Source: Chlorobium sp. (lineage in GTDB: Bacteria > Bacteroidota > Chlorobiia > Chlorobiales > Chlorobiaceae). From it: 64,000 nt of DNA. Both the position numbers and the translations under genes were made by a program. Where the stretch lies: positions 62,001 to 126,000 of the forward strand of contig JANQHQ010000030.1 in the NCBI GenBank assembly GCA_028282595.1, read 5' to 3'. A model generated the notes under the pieces. The model searched no databases and was not told the origin of the DNA. It was given only the letters and a program-made list of their open reading frames with translations. Shown piece by piece: positions 17,773-26,722 of this stretch. Within the stretch, counting starts at the first letter, position 1. Each line of letters starts with the position of its first letter.

Positions 17773-18327
17773 ATGAACGTCACTGCTACAGAAATTCCGG
17801 AGGTGGTCCTTTTCGAACCCCGTGTTTTCAGGGACGAGAGAGGATACTTTTTTGAATCGTATCGCCAGGACATTTTCGGTCGCCATGCGGGTGCGGTGGC
17901 TTTTGTGCAGGATAACGAATCGTTCTCGGGTTTCGGCGTGTTGCGGGGGCTGCATTACCAGAAACCGCCGTTTACCCAGGGAAAGCTGGTAAGGGTCGTG
18001 CAGGGAGAGGTTCTGGACGTGGCCGTCGATATCCGGCGGGGGTCCCCGACGTTCGGCCAGCATGCGGCACGTGTGCTCAACAGCGAAAACAGGCGTGCGA
18101 TGTGGGTGCCGCGCGGATTCGCCCACGGATTCGCAGTGCTGAGCGATACGGCGGTGTTCGCCTACAAGTGCGACAACTACTATTCCGCGGAGCACGACGC
18201 CGGTATCCTGTGGAGCGATTCCGCGCTCGGCATAGACTGGAAACTTCCGCCGGAAGACATCCGGGTTTCCGAAAAGGATGCGGCCCTGCCGGGAATTTCG
18301 GAAATCGAAGGCCTGCCCATGGAGTAG
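17773..18327 (+). CDS. rmlC: dTDP-4-dehydrorhamnose 3,5-epimerase
   Basis: This 184-residue cupin epimerase performs the third rhamnose step. The start at 17773 (MNVTATEIPEVVLFEPRVF) fits the family better than an ATG 24 bases upstream, which would add MFHYLVAG. Conserved parts are RVFRDERGYFFESYR, the catalytic histidine in GVLRGLHYQKPPFTQGKLV, and VPRGFAHGFAVLSD. It lies between rmlA and rmlD. Compared with the RmlC-like protein at 6804-7334 this one keeps the canonical LRGLHYQ active-site sequence. Confidence 0.94.
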   Translation: MNVTATEIPEVVLFEPRVFRDERGYFFESYRQDIFGRHAGAVAFVQDNESFSGFGVLRGLHYQKPPFTQGKLVRVVQGEVLDVAVDIRRGSPTFGQHAARVLNSENRRAMWVPRGFAHGFAVLSDTAVFAYKCDNYYSAEHDAGILWSDSALGIDWKLPPEDIRVSEKDAALPGISEIEGLPME

Positions 18328-18370
18328 CAGGGGTTTTTCGCCTTTTACCTTTTAATCGTTGACTTTTGGC

Positions 18371-19231
18371 ATGAACATTCTCGTGACGGGAAGCCGGGGA
18401 CAGCTCGGCTCGGAAATACAACGCCTGTCCGGAGAGACGGACGGGATGAATTTTTTTTTCCCGGGTCTTCCCGAACTCGATATCGCCGACGCGGAGGGTG
18501 TCGCCCGGTTCTGTGACGAGCACCGTATCGAGGCGATAGTGAACTGTGCCGCCTATACGGCCGTCGACAGGGCGGAAGAAGAGCCCGAAGCCGCTTTCCG
18601 GGTCAATCGTGACGGTCCCCGGGCGCTCGCAGCCGTTGCCGCAGGGCGCGACGCGCTGCTTGTGCATATCTCGACGGATTATGTCTTCGACGGAGAGTCC
18701 TGCAGACCCTATCGGGAAACCGATCCGACTTCGCCTCTCGGCGTGTATGGACAATCGAAATGGGAAGGCGAGGAGGCTGTCCGCGCGGTGTCTTCCTCCC
18801 ATATGATCGTAAGGACTTCCTGGCTCTATTCGGAGTTCGGAGCCAACTTCGTCAAAACCATGCTTCGGCTCGGAGCGGAGCGCGACGCGTTGACCGTGGT
18901 TTTCGACCAGGCGGGCACGCCGACACGGGCGTATGATCTCGCCGCGGCGATTCTCGCGATGCTGGGGCGGTGCGACAGGGGGCGCGCCTATGCCGAGACC
19001 TACCATTACTCGAACGAGGGGGTCTGTTCATGGTACGATTTTGCGTGTGCCGTGATGAAGCTCAAGGGATTTTCCTGCAGGGTGAAGCCCGTCGGAAGCG
19101 AAGAGTATCCCACGCGTGCAAGACGTCCCCATTACAGCGTTCTGCACAAGGGAAAGATCAGGGCGGACTGGGATCTCGACATTCCTCACTGGTATGACAG
19201 TCTGGAGGCGATGCTGAAGAGATGTTGTTGA
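18371..19231 (+). CDS. rmlD: dTDP-4-dehydrorhamnose reductase
   Basis: This 286-residue reductase makes dTDP-L-rhamnose in the last step, using NAD(P)H. Start MNILVTGSRGQLGSEIQRL places the dinucleotide-binding GSRGQLG at residues 7-13. IVNCAAYTAVDRAEEEPEAAFRVN and STDYVFDGE are RmlD signatures, and YGQSKWEGEE supplies the active-site Y-x3-K. RTSWLYSEFGANFVKTMLRL is conserved in the C-terminal half. An in-frame ATG 12 bases upstream (18359) is possible but less typical. After its stop a 518-base repeat region separates it from rmlB. Confidence 0.94.
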   Translation: MNILVTGSRGQLGSEIQRLSGETDGMNFFFPGLPELDIADAEGVARFCDEHRIEAIVNCAAYTAVDRAEEEPEAAFRVNRDGPRALAAVAAGRDALLVHISTDYVFDGESCRPYRETDPTSPLGVYGQSKWEGEEAVRAVSSSHMIVRTSWLYSEFGANFVKTMLRLGAERDALTVVFDQAGTPTRAYDLAAAILAMLGRCDRGRAYAETYHYSNEGVCSWYDFACAVMKLKGFSCRVKPVGSEEYPTRARRPHYSVLHKGKIRADWDLDIPHWYDSLEAMLKRCC

Positions 19232-19749
19232 GTTGTTTAACTGTTGAATCGTTGAGGATGTAATGCAGACCGATTACAACCTAAACTGAGCGTCCCGACT
19301 TGTCGGGATGCTCAATAAGAGTAAGGTTATAAAAAAAAGTCTTTTATACTGTTCAGAAGGTATGATTATTCGTCACCTGTCGGGTGCGGGAAAAAACCGA
19401 TAAAAAACCGCATGTGTTGAAATCCCGACCTGTCGGGAAATGCCGATCATGCCGCATCTGCTTCGTTACAGGGAACTTGCGTCCCGACAAGTCGGGATAC
19501 AGCGGCATTCCCTGTGCCTTGCATCTGCGGCATGCTCGACAATCGCTCAATTTAGGTACAAATATTCTTTTGAAAATCGTGACGTTTGGCAATTATCAGG
19601 AAGACTTGTTGAAAAGGTCTATCGCTTGACAAGTCAATTGAAAAGAGCGGTGGTATCGGAGGCATCGAATAGAGCAGAAGGTTATGCTCGAAAAAACAAC
19701 AAGTCAACAGTTCAACGATTCAACACATAAAGCAAGTCAATAACGTGCC
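19232..19749. repeat. Repeat-rich intergenic region with nested inverted repeats
   Basis: These 518 bases between rmlD and rmlB hold no intact gene. Three short palindromes of the form TCCCGAC-tt/ct/aa-GTCGGGA occur near 19293-19307, 19423-19437 and 19482-19496. A larger imperfect inverted repeat is nested around them: CCTAAACTGAGCG at 19281-19293 matches the reverse of CGCTCAATTTAGG at 19543-19555, and about 34 bases from 19442 are mirrored near 19507-19540. The outer edges carry a related motif in opposite orientation (ACTGTTGAATCGTTGAGG at 19241-19258 and CAACAGTTCAACGATTCAAC at 19705-19724). This looks like a miniature inverted-repeat element plus insertion debris. Confidence 0.6.
19569..19730 (+). 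pseudogene. Decayed four-helix-bundle (23S rRNA intervening-sequence-type) protein
   Basis: Translation of the plus strand from 19569 gives FENRDVWQLSGRLVEKVYRL followed directly by TSQLKRAVVSEASNRAEGYA and a run-off tail to TAA at 19728-19730. This matches the well-known pattern of the small four-helix-bundle family (DVWQ..LV..VYRLT..FP..E.YGLTSQLRRA.VS.PSN.AEG), but the loop of about ten residues between VYRLT and LTSQL is deleted and the last two helices are replaced by repeat sequence. There is no plausible start codon or ribosome site in front. It is therefore a remnant inside the repeat region between rmlD and rmlB. Confidence 0.65.
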
Positions 19750-20796
19750 ATGCACATACTGATTACGGGCGGGGCGGGGTTTATCGGTTCGCATGTCGTG
19801 CGTCGTTTCGTCAACGCCTATCCCGGTTACCGGATCACGAATCTCGATAAGCTCACCTATGCGGGCAATCTGGAAAATCTCCGGGATGTCGAGGCCTGCG
19901 ACAATTACCGCTTCGTCAGGGCCGATATCACCGACGGAGATGCCATGCTCGAGCTGTTCGCCGCCGAGCGGTTCGACGGCGTGATTCACCTGGCCGCCGA
20001 GTCCCATGTGGACCGGTCGATCGCAAACCCGATCGAATTCGTGATGACCAACGTTGTGGGAACGGTCAATCTTCTCAACGCCGCCCTCTCGATATGGAAG
20101 GAAGCGAAAGAGGGCAGGCTTTTCTACCACGTTTCGACCGACGAGGTTTACGGCTCCCTTTTCGACGAGGGGCTGTTTACCGAGGCGACGCCCTACGATC
20201 CTCACAGTCCCTACTCGGCGTCCAAGGCCTCCTCGGACCACTTCGTGCGTGCCTGGCGCGATACCTACGGGCTCCCGGTGGTGATCAGCAACTGTTCGAA
20301 CAACTACGGCGCCTGCCAGTTTCCCGAAAAGCTGATACCCCTTTTCATCAACAATATCCGGAACAGCAAACCGCTGCCGGTTTACGGCCGGGGCGAGAAC
20401 GTCAGGGACTGGCTCTGGGTCGAGGATCACGCGCGCGCGATCGACGTGATCTATCACAACGGGAAACACGGCGAAACCTACAATATCGGCGGGCATAACG
20501 AATGGAGGAACATCGATCTTGTCAGGCTGCTCTGTTCCGTCATGGACGAAAAACTGGGCCGTCCGGCGGGTGGATCGGAAAAGCTGATCACCTATGTCAC
20601 CGACCGTGCGGGCCATGACCAGCGCTATGCGATCGACTCTTCGAAGCTGCAGCGCGAACTGGGTTGGATTCCGTCCATTCGTTTCGAGGAAGGGCTTCGG
20701 CGAACCGTCGACTGGTATCTGGAAAATCCCGGTTGGCTCCGGAGCGTGACATCGGGCGAGTACCGGACATACTACCGCAGGATGTACGGCGGGTAA
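19750..20796 (+). CDS. rmlB: dTDP-glucose 4,6-dehydratase
   Basis: This 348-residue extended SDR converts dTDP-glucose to dTDP-4-keto-6-deoxyglucose. The NAD motif GGAGFIGSHVVRRF is at residues 7-20, followed by LDKLTYAGNLENL. HLAAESHVDRSI, the active-site loop STDEVYGSL with catalytic Asp-Glu, and the Y-x3-K in SPYSASKASSDHFVRAWRDTYGLP are all intact. DWLWVEDHARAI and YNIGGHNEWRNIDLV are RmlB-specific. It is split from rmlD by a repeat region. Convergent with the SecB-like gene downstream. Confidence 0.96.
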   Translation: MHILITGGAGFIGSHVVRRFVNAYPGYRITNLDKLTYAGNLENLRDVEACDNYRFVRADITDGDAMLELFAAERFDGVIHLAAESHVDRSIANPIEFVMTNVVGTVNLLNAALSIWKEAKEGRLFYHVSTDEVYGSLFDEGLFTEATPYDPHSPYSASKASSDHFVRAWRDTYGLPVVISNCSNNYGACQFPEKLIPLFINNIRNSKPLPVYGRGENVRDWLWVEDHARAIDVIYHNGKHGETYNIGGHNEWRNIDLVRLLCSVMDEKLGRPAGGSEKLITYVTDRAGHDQRYAIDSSKLQRELGWIPSIRFEEGLRRTVDWYLENPGWLRSVTSGEYRTYYRRMYGG

Positions 20797-20804
20797 GTGT
20801 GCAA

Positions 20805-20837
20805 GCCGCCCGTCCGCGGCTGCGGTGAACGGGCGGC
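20805..20837. terminator. GC-rich hairpin between rmlB and the SecB-like gene
   Basis: A 9-bp perfect stem (GCCGCCCGT at 20805-20813 with ACGGGCGGC at 20829-20837) lies between two convergent genes. The following T tract is weak (GTTTCC), so it is at best a bidirectional, possibly factor-assisted, terminator. Confidence 0.45.
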
Positions 20838-20867
20838 GTTTCCGTTGTGCGGGGGTTTCGGGATGCG

Positions 20868-21311
20868 CTACTCGAGAGGAAGGACCACGTCCTCGGGTAT
20901 CATGTCGCCCGCGTTGTTGGCCGGAATGAAATAGTTGTTGAGCGGTGTGTTTTCGGTTTCGTTGTGCAGAATACCGCGTGCCGTGCCGATGGTGAGGCCC
21001 GCGAGATGTCCGGCGAGACCTCTCGGGAGAACGAAGCTGTCAGGTCTGGTTCCGCAGAAGAGGTCCCAGGACTCCTTGTCGAGTACGAAGAGGCATGAAA
21101 CCTCGATTTCCATGAAGTCGAGATTGTCCTGGAGGAAGGTGTTCTTGCTCATGACCTTGACCAGACGTCCGTCCCGGCTGGCCCCGAAATTCAGGGCGGC
21201 GGTGATCTTCGCGGGTTTTCCTTCCTCGAATGATTCGGGAGAGAGGTCGATGTTTTCGGTGGTGATTTTTGCCAGCGCGTAATTGACGCGATGCGTTGTG
21301 TTTTCAGCCAT
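20868..21311 (-). CDS. SecB-like fold protein
   Basis: This 147-residue protein has no clear named orthologue that I can assign. The pattern is that of the SecB/SecB-like fold: an N-terminal strand set (VNYALAKITTENIDLSPESF), alternating strands through ITAALNFGAS..VKVMSKNTFL..MEIEVSCLFVLD, then a helical segment LAGHLAGLTIGTARGILHNETENTPLNNYFIP in which 'TIGTARGILH' recalls the 'Y.RG.L' helix of SecB-like chaperones. There is no signal peptide or membrane segment. It is a lone minus-strand gene between rmlB and manC, divergent from manC across about 130 bases. Whether it is a general secretion chaperone or serves one client is open. Confidence 0.5.
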   Translation of the reverse strand: MAENTTHRVNYALAKITTENIDLSPESFEEGKPAKITAALNFGASRDGRLVKVMSKNTFLQDNLDFMEIEVSCLFVLDKESWDLFCGTRPDSFVLPRGLAGHLAGLTIGTARGILHNETENTPLNNYFIPANNAGDMIPEDVVLPLE

Positions 21312-21439
21312 GACGGTACGTTGTGGATGGTGAGAGGATTAAAAAAGTATATGTATTGCTGTCGTTTCCGTATGTTTTCTGATGCGGTCCAGACCCGCGC
21401 AACGGCTAAGATAACACGATAAATTTTAATTCATTTCCG

Positions 21440-22852
21440 ATGATCATTCCCGTGATTCTCAGCGGCGGATCCGGTACCCGTCTCTGGCCCATGTCAAGGG
21501 CGCTCTATCCCAAGCAGCTGCTTCCGCTCGCAGGGGAGATGACGATGCTGCAGGAAACCGTCGTACGCACCGGGGCAATACCGGAGGCGGGGCCCGTGTT
21601 CTGTGTCTGTAACGAAGAACACCGGTTCATGGTCGCCGAACAGCTTCGGCAGGTGACCGACAGTGTCGGGGGGATCATACTGGAGCCGGTGGGCAGAAAT
21701 ACGGCTCCGGCCGTGGCCGTGGCGGCCCTGCGGGCACTCGGGGAGTTTCCGGACGCCATGCTTCTGGTTATGCCGGCGGATCATGTGATCCGCGACATCG
21801 ATGCGTTTTCGGAAGCGGTTTCGCTCGGAAGGTCGGCCGCGGACAAGGGGGAACTGGTGACGTTCGGCATCGTCCCGGACGAGCCTGAAACCGGGTACGG
21901 TTATATCAGGGCCGCCGAAGGGGGTTCGGACGGAGGGATTCTGCCCGTCGAGGAGTTCGTTGAGAAACCCGATCGCGAGACCGCGGAGCGGTACGTCGGG
22001 TCCGGCCGTTACTTCTGGAACAGCGGCATGTTTCTCTTCAGCGCTTCGCGCTACCTCGAAGAACTGGGGGGTCATGCGCCGGCGATACTCGATGCATGCA
22101 CGGTCGCGGTTGAAAAGGCGTCGGTGGATCTCGATTTTCTGCGGCTCGACAAGGAGGCTTTTGCAGCGTGTCCGTCCGATTCCATCGACTACGCCGTGAT
22201 GGAGAAGACGGACCGGGCGGCGGTCGTGCCCCTCGACGCCGGCTGGAACGACGTCGGTGCGTGGTCCGCGCTGTGGGGTGTCGAGGACCGGGACGCTTCG
22301 GGCAACGTGATCAAGGGGGATGTCCTGGTTCACGATGTCGAAAACAGTTTCATTCACGCTTCGAGCCGCCTTGTCGCCGCGGTGGGGATAGACGATCACG
22401 TCGTTGTCGAAACACCCGATGCGGTTCTCGTTGCCTCGAAAGAGAGAGTGCAGGATGTCAAGGCGATCGTCGAGCGGCTGAAGCGGGAGGACCGGAGGGA
22501 GGCTTTCAGCCACCGGCGCGTTTCACGGCCGTGGGGATCGTACGAGACGGTCGACTGTTCCGAGCGGTTCCAGGTCAAGCGTATTATCGTGAATCCCGGC
22601 GCAGCGCTCTCCCTTCAGAAGCACTTTCACCGCGCCGAGCACTGGGTGGTGGTGAAAGGGACCGCCGAGATAACCGTCGGCGAGCGGGAGATTGTTCTGA
22701 GCGAGGACCAGTCCACCTATATTCCGCTCGGAACGCTGCACCGGCTCGCCAATCCCGGCAAAATACCCCTCGAGCTGATAGAGGTGCAGACCGGCAGTTA
22801 CCTTGGTGAGGACGATATCGTCCGCTATGATGATAAATACGGCCGGGGATGA
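21440..22852 (+). CDS. manC: Mannose-1-phosphate guanylyltransferase / mannose-6-phosphate isomerase
   Basis: This 470-residue bifunctional enzyme makes GDP-mannose and interconverts fructose 6-phosphate and mannose 6-phosphate. The N-terminal transferase domain has LSGGSGTRLWPMSRALYPKQLLPL and VMPADHVI, then FVEKPDRETAERYVGSGRYFWNSGMFLF. The C-terminal type II phosphomannose isomerase cupin (from about residue 350) shows RPWGSYETVDCSERFQVKRIIVNPGAALSLQKHFHRAEHWVVVKGTAEI with metal-binding histidines. Length is normal for the fused type. It ends the polysaccharide locus and points to a mannose-derived sugar in the glycan. Confidence 0.95.
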   Translation: MIIPVILSGGSGTRLWPMSRALYPKQLLPLAGEMTMLQETVVRTGAIPEAGPVFCVCNEEHRFMVAEQLRQVTDSVGGIILEPVGRNTAPAVAVAALRALGEFPDAMLLVMPADHVIRDIDAFSEAVSLGRSAADKGELVTFGIVPDEPETGYGYIRAAEGGSDGGILPVEEFVEKPDRETAERYVGSGRYFWNSGMFLFSASRYLEELGGHAPAILDACTVAVEKASVDLDFLRLDKEAFAACPSDSIDYAVMEKTDRAAVVPLDAGWNDVGAWSALWGVEDRDASGNVIKGDVLVHDVENSFIHASSRLVAAVGIDDHVVVETPDAVLVASKERVQDVKAIVERLKREDRREAFSHRRVSRPWGSYETVDCSERFQVKRIIVNPGAALSLQKHFHRAEHWVVVKGTAEITVGEREIVLSEDQSTYIPLGTLHRLANPGKIPLELIEVQTGSYLGEDDIVRYDDKYGRG

Positions 22853-22962
22853 GCTGTTACGGGCTTCTCCGGAGGGGAGGGGGTTTTGAATGCATGGATA
22901 AATGTGTTATTTTAAAATCACTGTAATTATGAGACTCGTACAAATATTAAACTCTGTGGCAC

Positions 22963-23181
22963 ATGGCTGAAGAAACGAAATCCCAGCAGCAAACCGGCGG
23001 GGGCAATAGCATCCAGGGTGATTTCTCCACTATCCTGACCGGAGTGGGCGCCCTTCTTGACAATACTCTCACTCCTCTCGGCAATATGCTGGTCCAGGCG
23101 CTCGAGTCGGCCAACAATGTTGCCCAGCAGGTTCTTGATGGGATAAACAAAACGCTCAACAAGGGGCAGGACGGTAACTGA
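22963..23181 (+). CDS. csmB: Chlorosome envelope protein of the CsmB/CsmF type
   Basis: This 72-residue protein is polar at both ends, with a central amphipathic/hydrophobic part (about residues 20-62: FSTILTGVGALLDNTLTPLG then NMLVQALESANNVAQQVLDG) and a Lys-rich tail. The pattern 'V..LLD.TL.PLG.....ALES.N...QQVL..I' is what I know of the CsmB/CsmF family, small proteins on the chlorosome surface of green sulfur bacteria that hold the light-harvesting bacteriochlorophyll aggregate. No signal peptide or cysteine is present. It stands alone with about 110 bases upstream and a strong terminator downstream, consistent with a highly expressed single gene. Symbol is tentative; CsmF is the alternative. 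Confidence 0.6.
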   Translation: MAEETKSQQQTGGGNSIQGDFSTILTGVGALLDNTLTPLGNMLVQALESANNVAQQVLDGINKTLNKGQDGN

Positions 23182-23226
23182 ACGAACCGGTTTTCGTCAG
23201 GAGCCTTCTCTCCTGCACGTTTCACG

Positions 23227-23266
23227 GGGCAAGCCTTCGGCAACGGAAGGCTTGCCCTCTGTTTTT
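23227..23266 (+). terminator. Rho-independent terminator after the chlorosome gene
   Basis: A 12-bp perfect stem (GGGCAAGCCTTC at 23227-23238 and GAAGGCTTGCCC at 23246-23257) with a 7-base loop is followed by TCTGTTTTTT. It lies 46 bases after the stop codon of the CsmB-like gene. Confidence 0.85.
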
Positions 23267-23428
23267 TCCGCCGGTTTGCGCGGATTGTTTATTGCTGGCC
23301 GTTCTTGTATATTCCAACCTTGGTTCCCGTTCGGGGCACCGCCAGGCGTCTCGGTAGCGTTTTACGCGGCTCTCCGGGCGCGGCGAACGTCAGTCTGTAT
23401 CGACCCTTATTGATTTCCTTGTTCAGCA

Positions 23429-26400
23429 ATGTCCGACAAATTTCCAGAGTATCCGGCCGGCGCTCCTTACAGCGAAATGGAGGCGGAGATCCTCCAGTTC
23501 TGGAAGGAGCACGATATTTTCCGTAAGAGCCTCAACAAGCCCGGAGAGAAGGTGTTTTCCTTCTACGAGGGCCCCCCGACGGTCAACGGAAAGCCCGGCG
23601 TTCATCACGTGTTCAGCCGCACGATCAAGGACATCGTCTGTCGTTTCAGAACCATGCAGGGGTACAGGGTCCCCCGCAAGGCGGGCTGGGATACGCACGG
23701 CCTGCCGGTGGAAATATCGGTCGAGAAGAAGCTCGGCCTGAAGAACAGGGCCCAGGTCGAGGATTACGGCACCGGCGAGTTCAACGCCGAGGCGAAATCG
23801 CTCGTGTATCACCATATCGAAGACAACCGGGAAGGTTGGGGACGCCTGACCGAGCAGATGGGATACTGGGTGGACATGGACGATCCCTACATCACCTGCG
23901 ACAACAACTACATCGAGTCCGTCTGGTGGGCCCTGAAAACGATCTTCGACAAGGGGCTGATCTACAAGGACTACAAGATCGTCCCCCAGGATCCCAAATC
24001 CGAAACCGTGCTCAGTTCGCACGAGCTCGCTCTCGGCTACAGGGAGGTCAGGGACCCGAGCATCTATGTCCGGTTCAGGGTGAAAGGCTCCGGCGAGTAC
24101 TTTCTTGTCTGGACCACGACGCCCTGGACGCTGATCTCGAACGTCGCGCTCTGTGTCGGGCCGGATATCGAATATGTGAAAGTTAAAGATGCGCAAGGGG
24201 ATGTCTATATCCTCGCCAAGTCCCGTCTGCATGTCCTCCGGCAGTCGAAGAGCGAAGAGGATGGGGAGCTCGAGGTGCTCGGGGAGTTCAGGGGAAGCGA
24301 CCTTGCAGGCATGGAGTACGAACCACTCTTTACCTTCGCGCATCCGGCCAAACGCTGCTGGTACGTGACCGAAGGCGATTTCGTCTCCACCGGCGAAGGA
24401 ACGGGCGTCGTACACATCGCGCCCGCGTTCGGGGCGGACGACTACGAGCTGTCGAAAGCCTACGATCTTCCCATGCTGCAGCCGGTTGCGCGCAACGGCT
24501 GTTTCACGTCGGAAGCGCCGGATTACGAGGGAATGTTTTTCAAGGACGCCGACCCGCTGATTATCAGGCGGCTGAAGGACGAGGGGAAACTGTTCAGGAA
24601 GGAGACCGTAACACATACCTATCCGTTCTCGTGGCGCTACGACGTTCCGGTTATCTACTATGCGCGGGAGTCCTGGTACATCAGAACGACCGGCATCGCC
24701 GACCGCATGGTGGAACTGAACAGCCATATCAACTGGTGCCCGCCGGAGATAGGCGCCGGACGGTTCGGCAACTGGCTCGAGGAAAACAAGGACTGGGCTC
24801 TTTCCCGTGAACGGTTCTGGGGAACACCCCTGCCGCTCTGGGTTTCGGAGGATTTCGAGATCGGTGACGGACCCGGTTCGGGAAACGTCTTCGCCGTCGG
24901 TTCCGTCGAGGAACTGAGGGAGGGGTACGTCGATAGAGACGGTGAGCGGTACAGGCTCGCCGACGCGATCGACAGGGGGCTTGTCGAACTCGACCTGCAC
25001 AAGCCGTTTGTCGACTCCGTTTACTTCATCCGGGACGGCAAGCGTTTCAACCGCACCCCGGAACTGATCGACGTCTGGTTCGACAGCGGCTCGATGCCGT
25101 TCGCGCAGCTCCACTATCCGTTCGAGAACAGGGAGCTGTTCGAGAAAACCTTTCCGGCGGATTTCATCGCCGAGGGCGTCGACCAGACGCGGGGATGGTT
25201 CTATACGCTTCACGCCATCGCGGCGCTCATCTTCGACAAACCGGCCTACAGGAACCTCGTGGTCAACGGTCATATCCTCGACCGCAACGGCCAGAAAATG
25301 TCGAAGTCGAAAGGCAATGTCGTCGATCCCTTCGAGACCATGAAAAGCTACGGCGCCGACACGCTTCGATGGTACCTGATCGTCACCAGCCCGCCCTGGC
25401 GCCCGAAGTCGTTCAACCAGGGGGAGATCGAGGAAGAGCAGCGAAAGTTTTTCAGGGCGTTCGTCAACAGTTACAACTTTTTCGTGATGTACGCCAACGT
25501 GGACGGTTTTACCGGTCGCGAGGCGGGCATTGCCGTAAGCGACCGTTCGGAACTGGACCGCTGGATAACGTCGTGCCTGCATTCGCTCGTCGGCGGCGTC
25601 GAGCTGCGCATGCAGCAGTACGACCTTACCGGCGCCCTGCGGATGATCAACGATTTCACGGTCGACGACCTTTCCAACTGGTATATCCGACGTTCGAGAA
25701 AACGGTTCTGGAAGGAAGAGATGGGCAGGGATAAACTGGCCGCTTACCAGACGCTCTACGAGTGCATCGAGACGGTCGCGAAGCTGCTCGCTCCGTTCAC
25801 GCCGTTCATTGCCGACCGCATCTACATGAACCTCAACGGGGTCAGCGGGAGGGAGCCCTGGGAGTCGGTGCATCTCGCCGGACTGCCGGCGGTGGACGCA
25901 AGCGCCATCGACCGCGCGCTCGAACGCCGCATGAAGCGCGCCCAGATCGTCAGTTCGCTGGTGAGGACCATGAGGGAGAGGGCCTCGCTGAAGGTTCGCC
26001 AGCCTTTGAAGAGGATCATGCTCGCCGTCGACGACGCGTCCGACCGAAGCGAATACGAGCAGGTCCGCGATATCGTCGTCGATGAGGTGAACGTGCTGAA
26101 GGTGGAGTATATCGAGGACGAAAGCTCGGTTGTCAGCCGCAAGGCGAAACCCGATTTCAAGGCGCTCGGGCCGCGTTACGGCAAGGATGTGAAGGTCCTG
26201 GCCGACAGGATCCGTATCCTGACGCCGAGGCAGATCGCTACGTTGGAGACCGACGGCTCGCTCGATCTGGATATCGGGGAAAAACGCTTCACGATCACTC
26301 CGGAGGATGTCGAGGTCAGCCGTGAGGATATCGAGGGCTGGCTCGTCGAGTCGGACGACGCGCATCGCGTGATGGTCGCCCTCGATACCGAGATCACCCC

Positions 26401-26674
26401 GGAACTCGAGCTGCTGGGGCTTGCCAGGGAGCTTGTGAGCCGGATACAGACGCTGAGAAAACAGGGCGGTCTGGAGATAACCGACCGCATCGATCTGAAA
26501 ATCACCGGCAGCGAAAAGATCCGGAACGCCATCGAGGCGAACGGGGAGTATATCGCACAGGAAACGCTTGCGGTGACGCTTGAAGTCGCCCGAGAAGAGA
26601 GCCTTTCCGACGGTCCCGGGGAGAGCGTTAACGGTGAATTGTGCCGTATAACGCTTGAAAAATCGAAAAGGTAG
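23429..26674 (+). CDS. ileS: Isoleucyl-tRNA synthetase
   Basis: This 1081-residue class I synthetase charges tRNA-Ile. The HIGH-type motif is GKPGVHHVFSR (about residues 53-63), preceded by FYEGPPTVNG. WTTTPWTL and the editing domain occupy roughly 200-400, and the KMSKS loop is GQKMSKSKGNVVDP. FAQLHYPF and EGVDQTRGWFYTLHA are conserved around the catalytic core. The length and the lack of a C-terminal zinc finger place it with the longer, eukaryote-like type 2 IleS that is often mupirocin-tolerant. A cys-poor anticodon-binding domain fills the C-terminus. The very long open frame on the opposite strand is a codon-bias shadow. Confidence 0.97.
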   Translation: MSDKFPEYPAGAPYSEMEAEILQFWKEHDIFRKSLNKPGEKVFSFYEGPPTVNGKPGVHHVFSRTIKDIVCRFRTMQGYRVPRKAGWDTHGLPVEISVEKKLGLKNRAQVEDYGTGEFNAEAKSLVYHHIEDNREGWGRLTEQMGYWVDMDDPYITCDNNYIESVWWALKTIFDKGLIYKDYKIVPQDPKSETVLSSHELALGYREVRDPSIYVRFRVKGSGEYFLVWTTTPWTLISNVALCVGPDIEYVKVKDAQGDVYILAKSRLHVLRQSKSEEDGELEVLGEFRGSDLAGMEYEPLFTFAHPAKRCWYVTEGDFVSTGEGTGVVHIAPAFGADDYELSKAYDLPMLQPVARNGCFTSEAPDYEGMFFKDADPLIIRRLKDEGKLFRKETVTHTYPFSWRYDVPVIYYARESWYIRTTGIADRMVELNSHINWCPPEIGAGRFGNWLEENKDWALSRERFWGTPLPLWVSEDFEIGDGPGSGNVFAVGSVEELREGYVDRDGERYRLADAIDRGLVELDLHKPFVDSVYFIRDGKRFNRTPELIDVWFDSGSMPFAQLHYPFENRELFEKTFPADFIAEGVDQTRGWFYTLHAIAALIFDKPAYRNLVVNGHILDRNGQKMSKSKGNVVDPFETMKSYGADTLRWYLIVTSPPWRPKSFNQGEIEEEQRKFFRAFVNSYNFFVMYANVDGFTGREAGIAVSDRSELDRWITSCLHSLVGGVELRMQQYDLTGALRMINDFTVDDLSNWYIRRSRKRFWKEEMGRDKLAAYQTLYECIETVAKLLAPFTPFIADRIYMNLNGVSGREPWESVHLAGLPAVDASAIDRALERRMKRAQIVSSLVRTMRERASLKVRQPLKRIMLAVDDASDRSEYEQVRDIVVDEVNVLKVEYIEDESSVVSRKAKPDFKALGPRYGKDVKVLADRIRILTPRQIATLETDGSLDLDIGEKRFTITPEDVEVSREDIEGWLVESDDAHRVMVALDTEITPELELLGLARELVSRIQTLRKQGGLEITDRIDLKITGSEKIRNAIEANGEYIAQETLAVTLEVAREESLSDGPGESVNGELCRITLEKSKR

Positions 26675-26722
26675 TGTTATTATTACCGTGTTTTTTTACT
26701 GAACCAGTAAACCGGATAGATC

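Noticed and set aside
23423..26365. A 980-codon open frame on the minus strand antisense to ileS
   Set aside because: It has the biased composition (Arg, Asp, Val, His) of a codon shadow; ileS on the plus strand has complete synthetase motifs.
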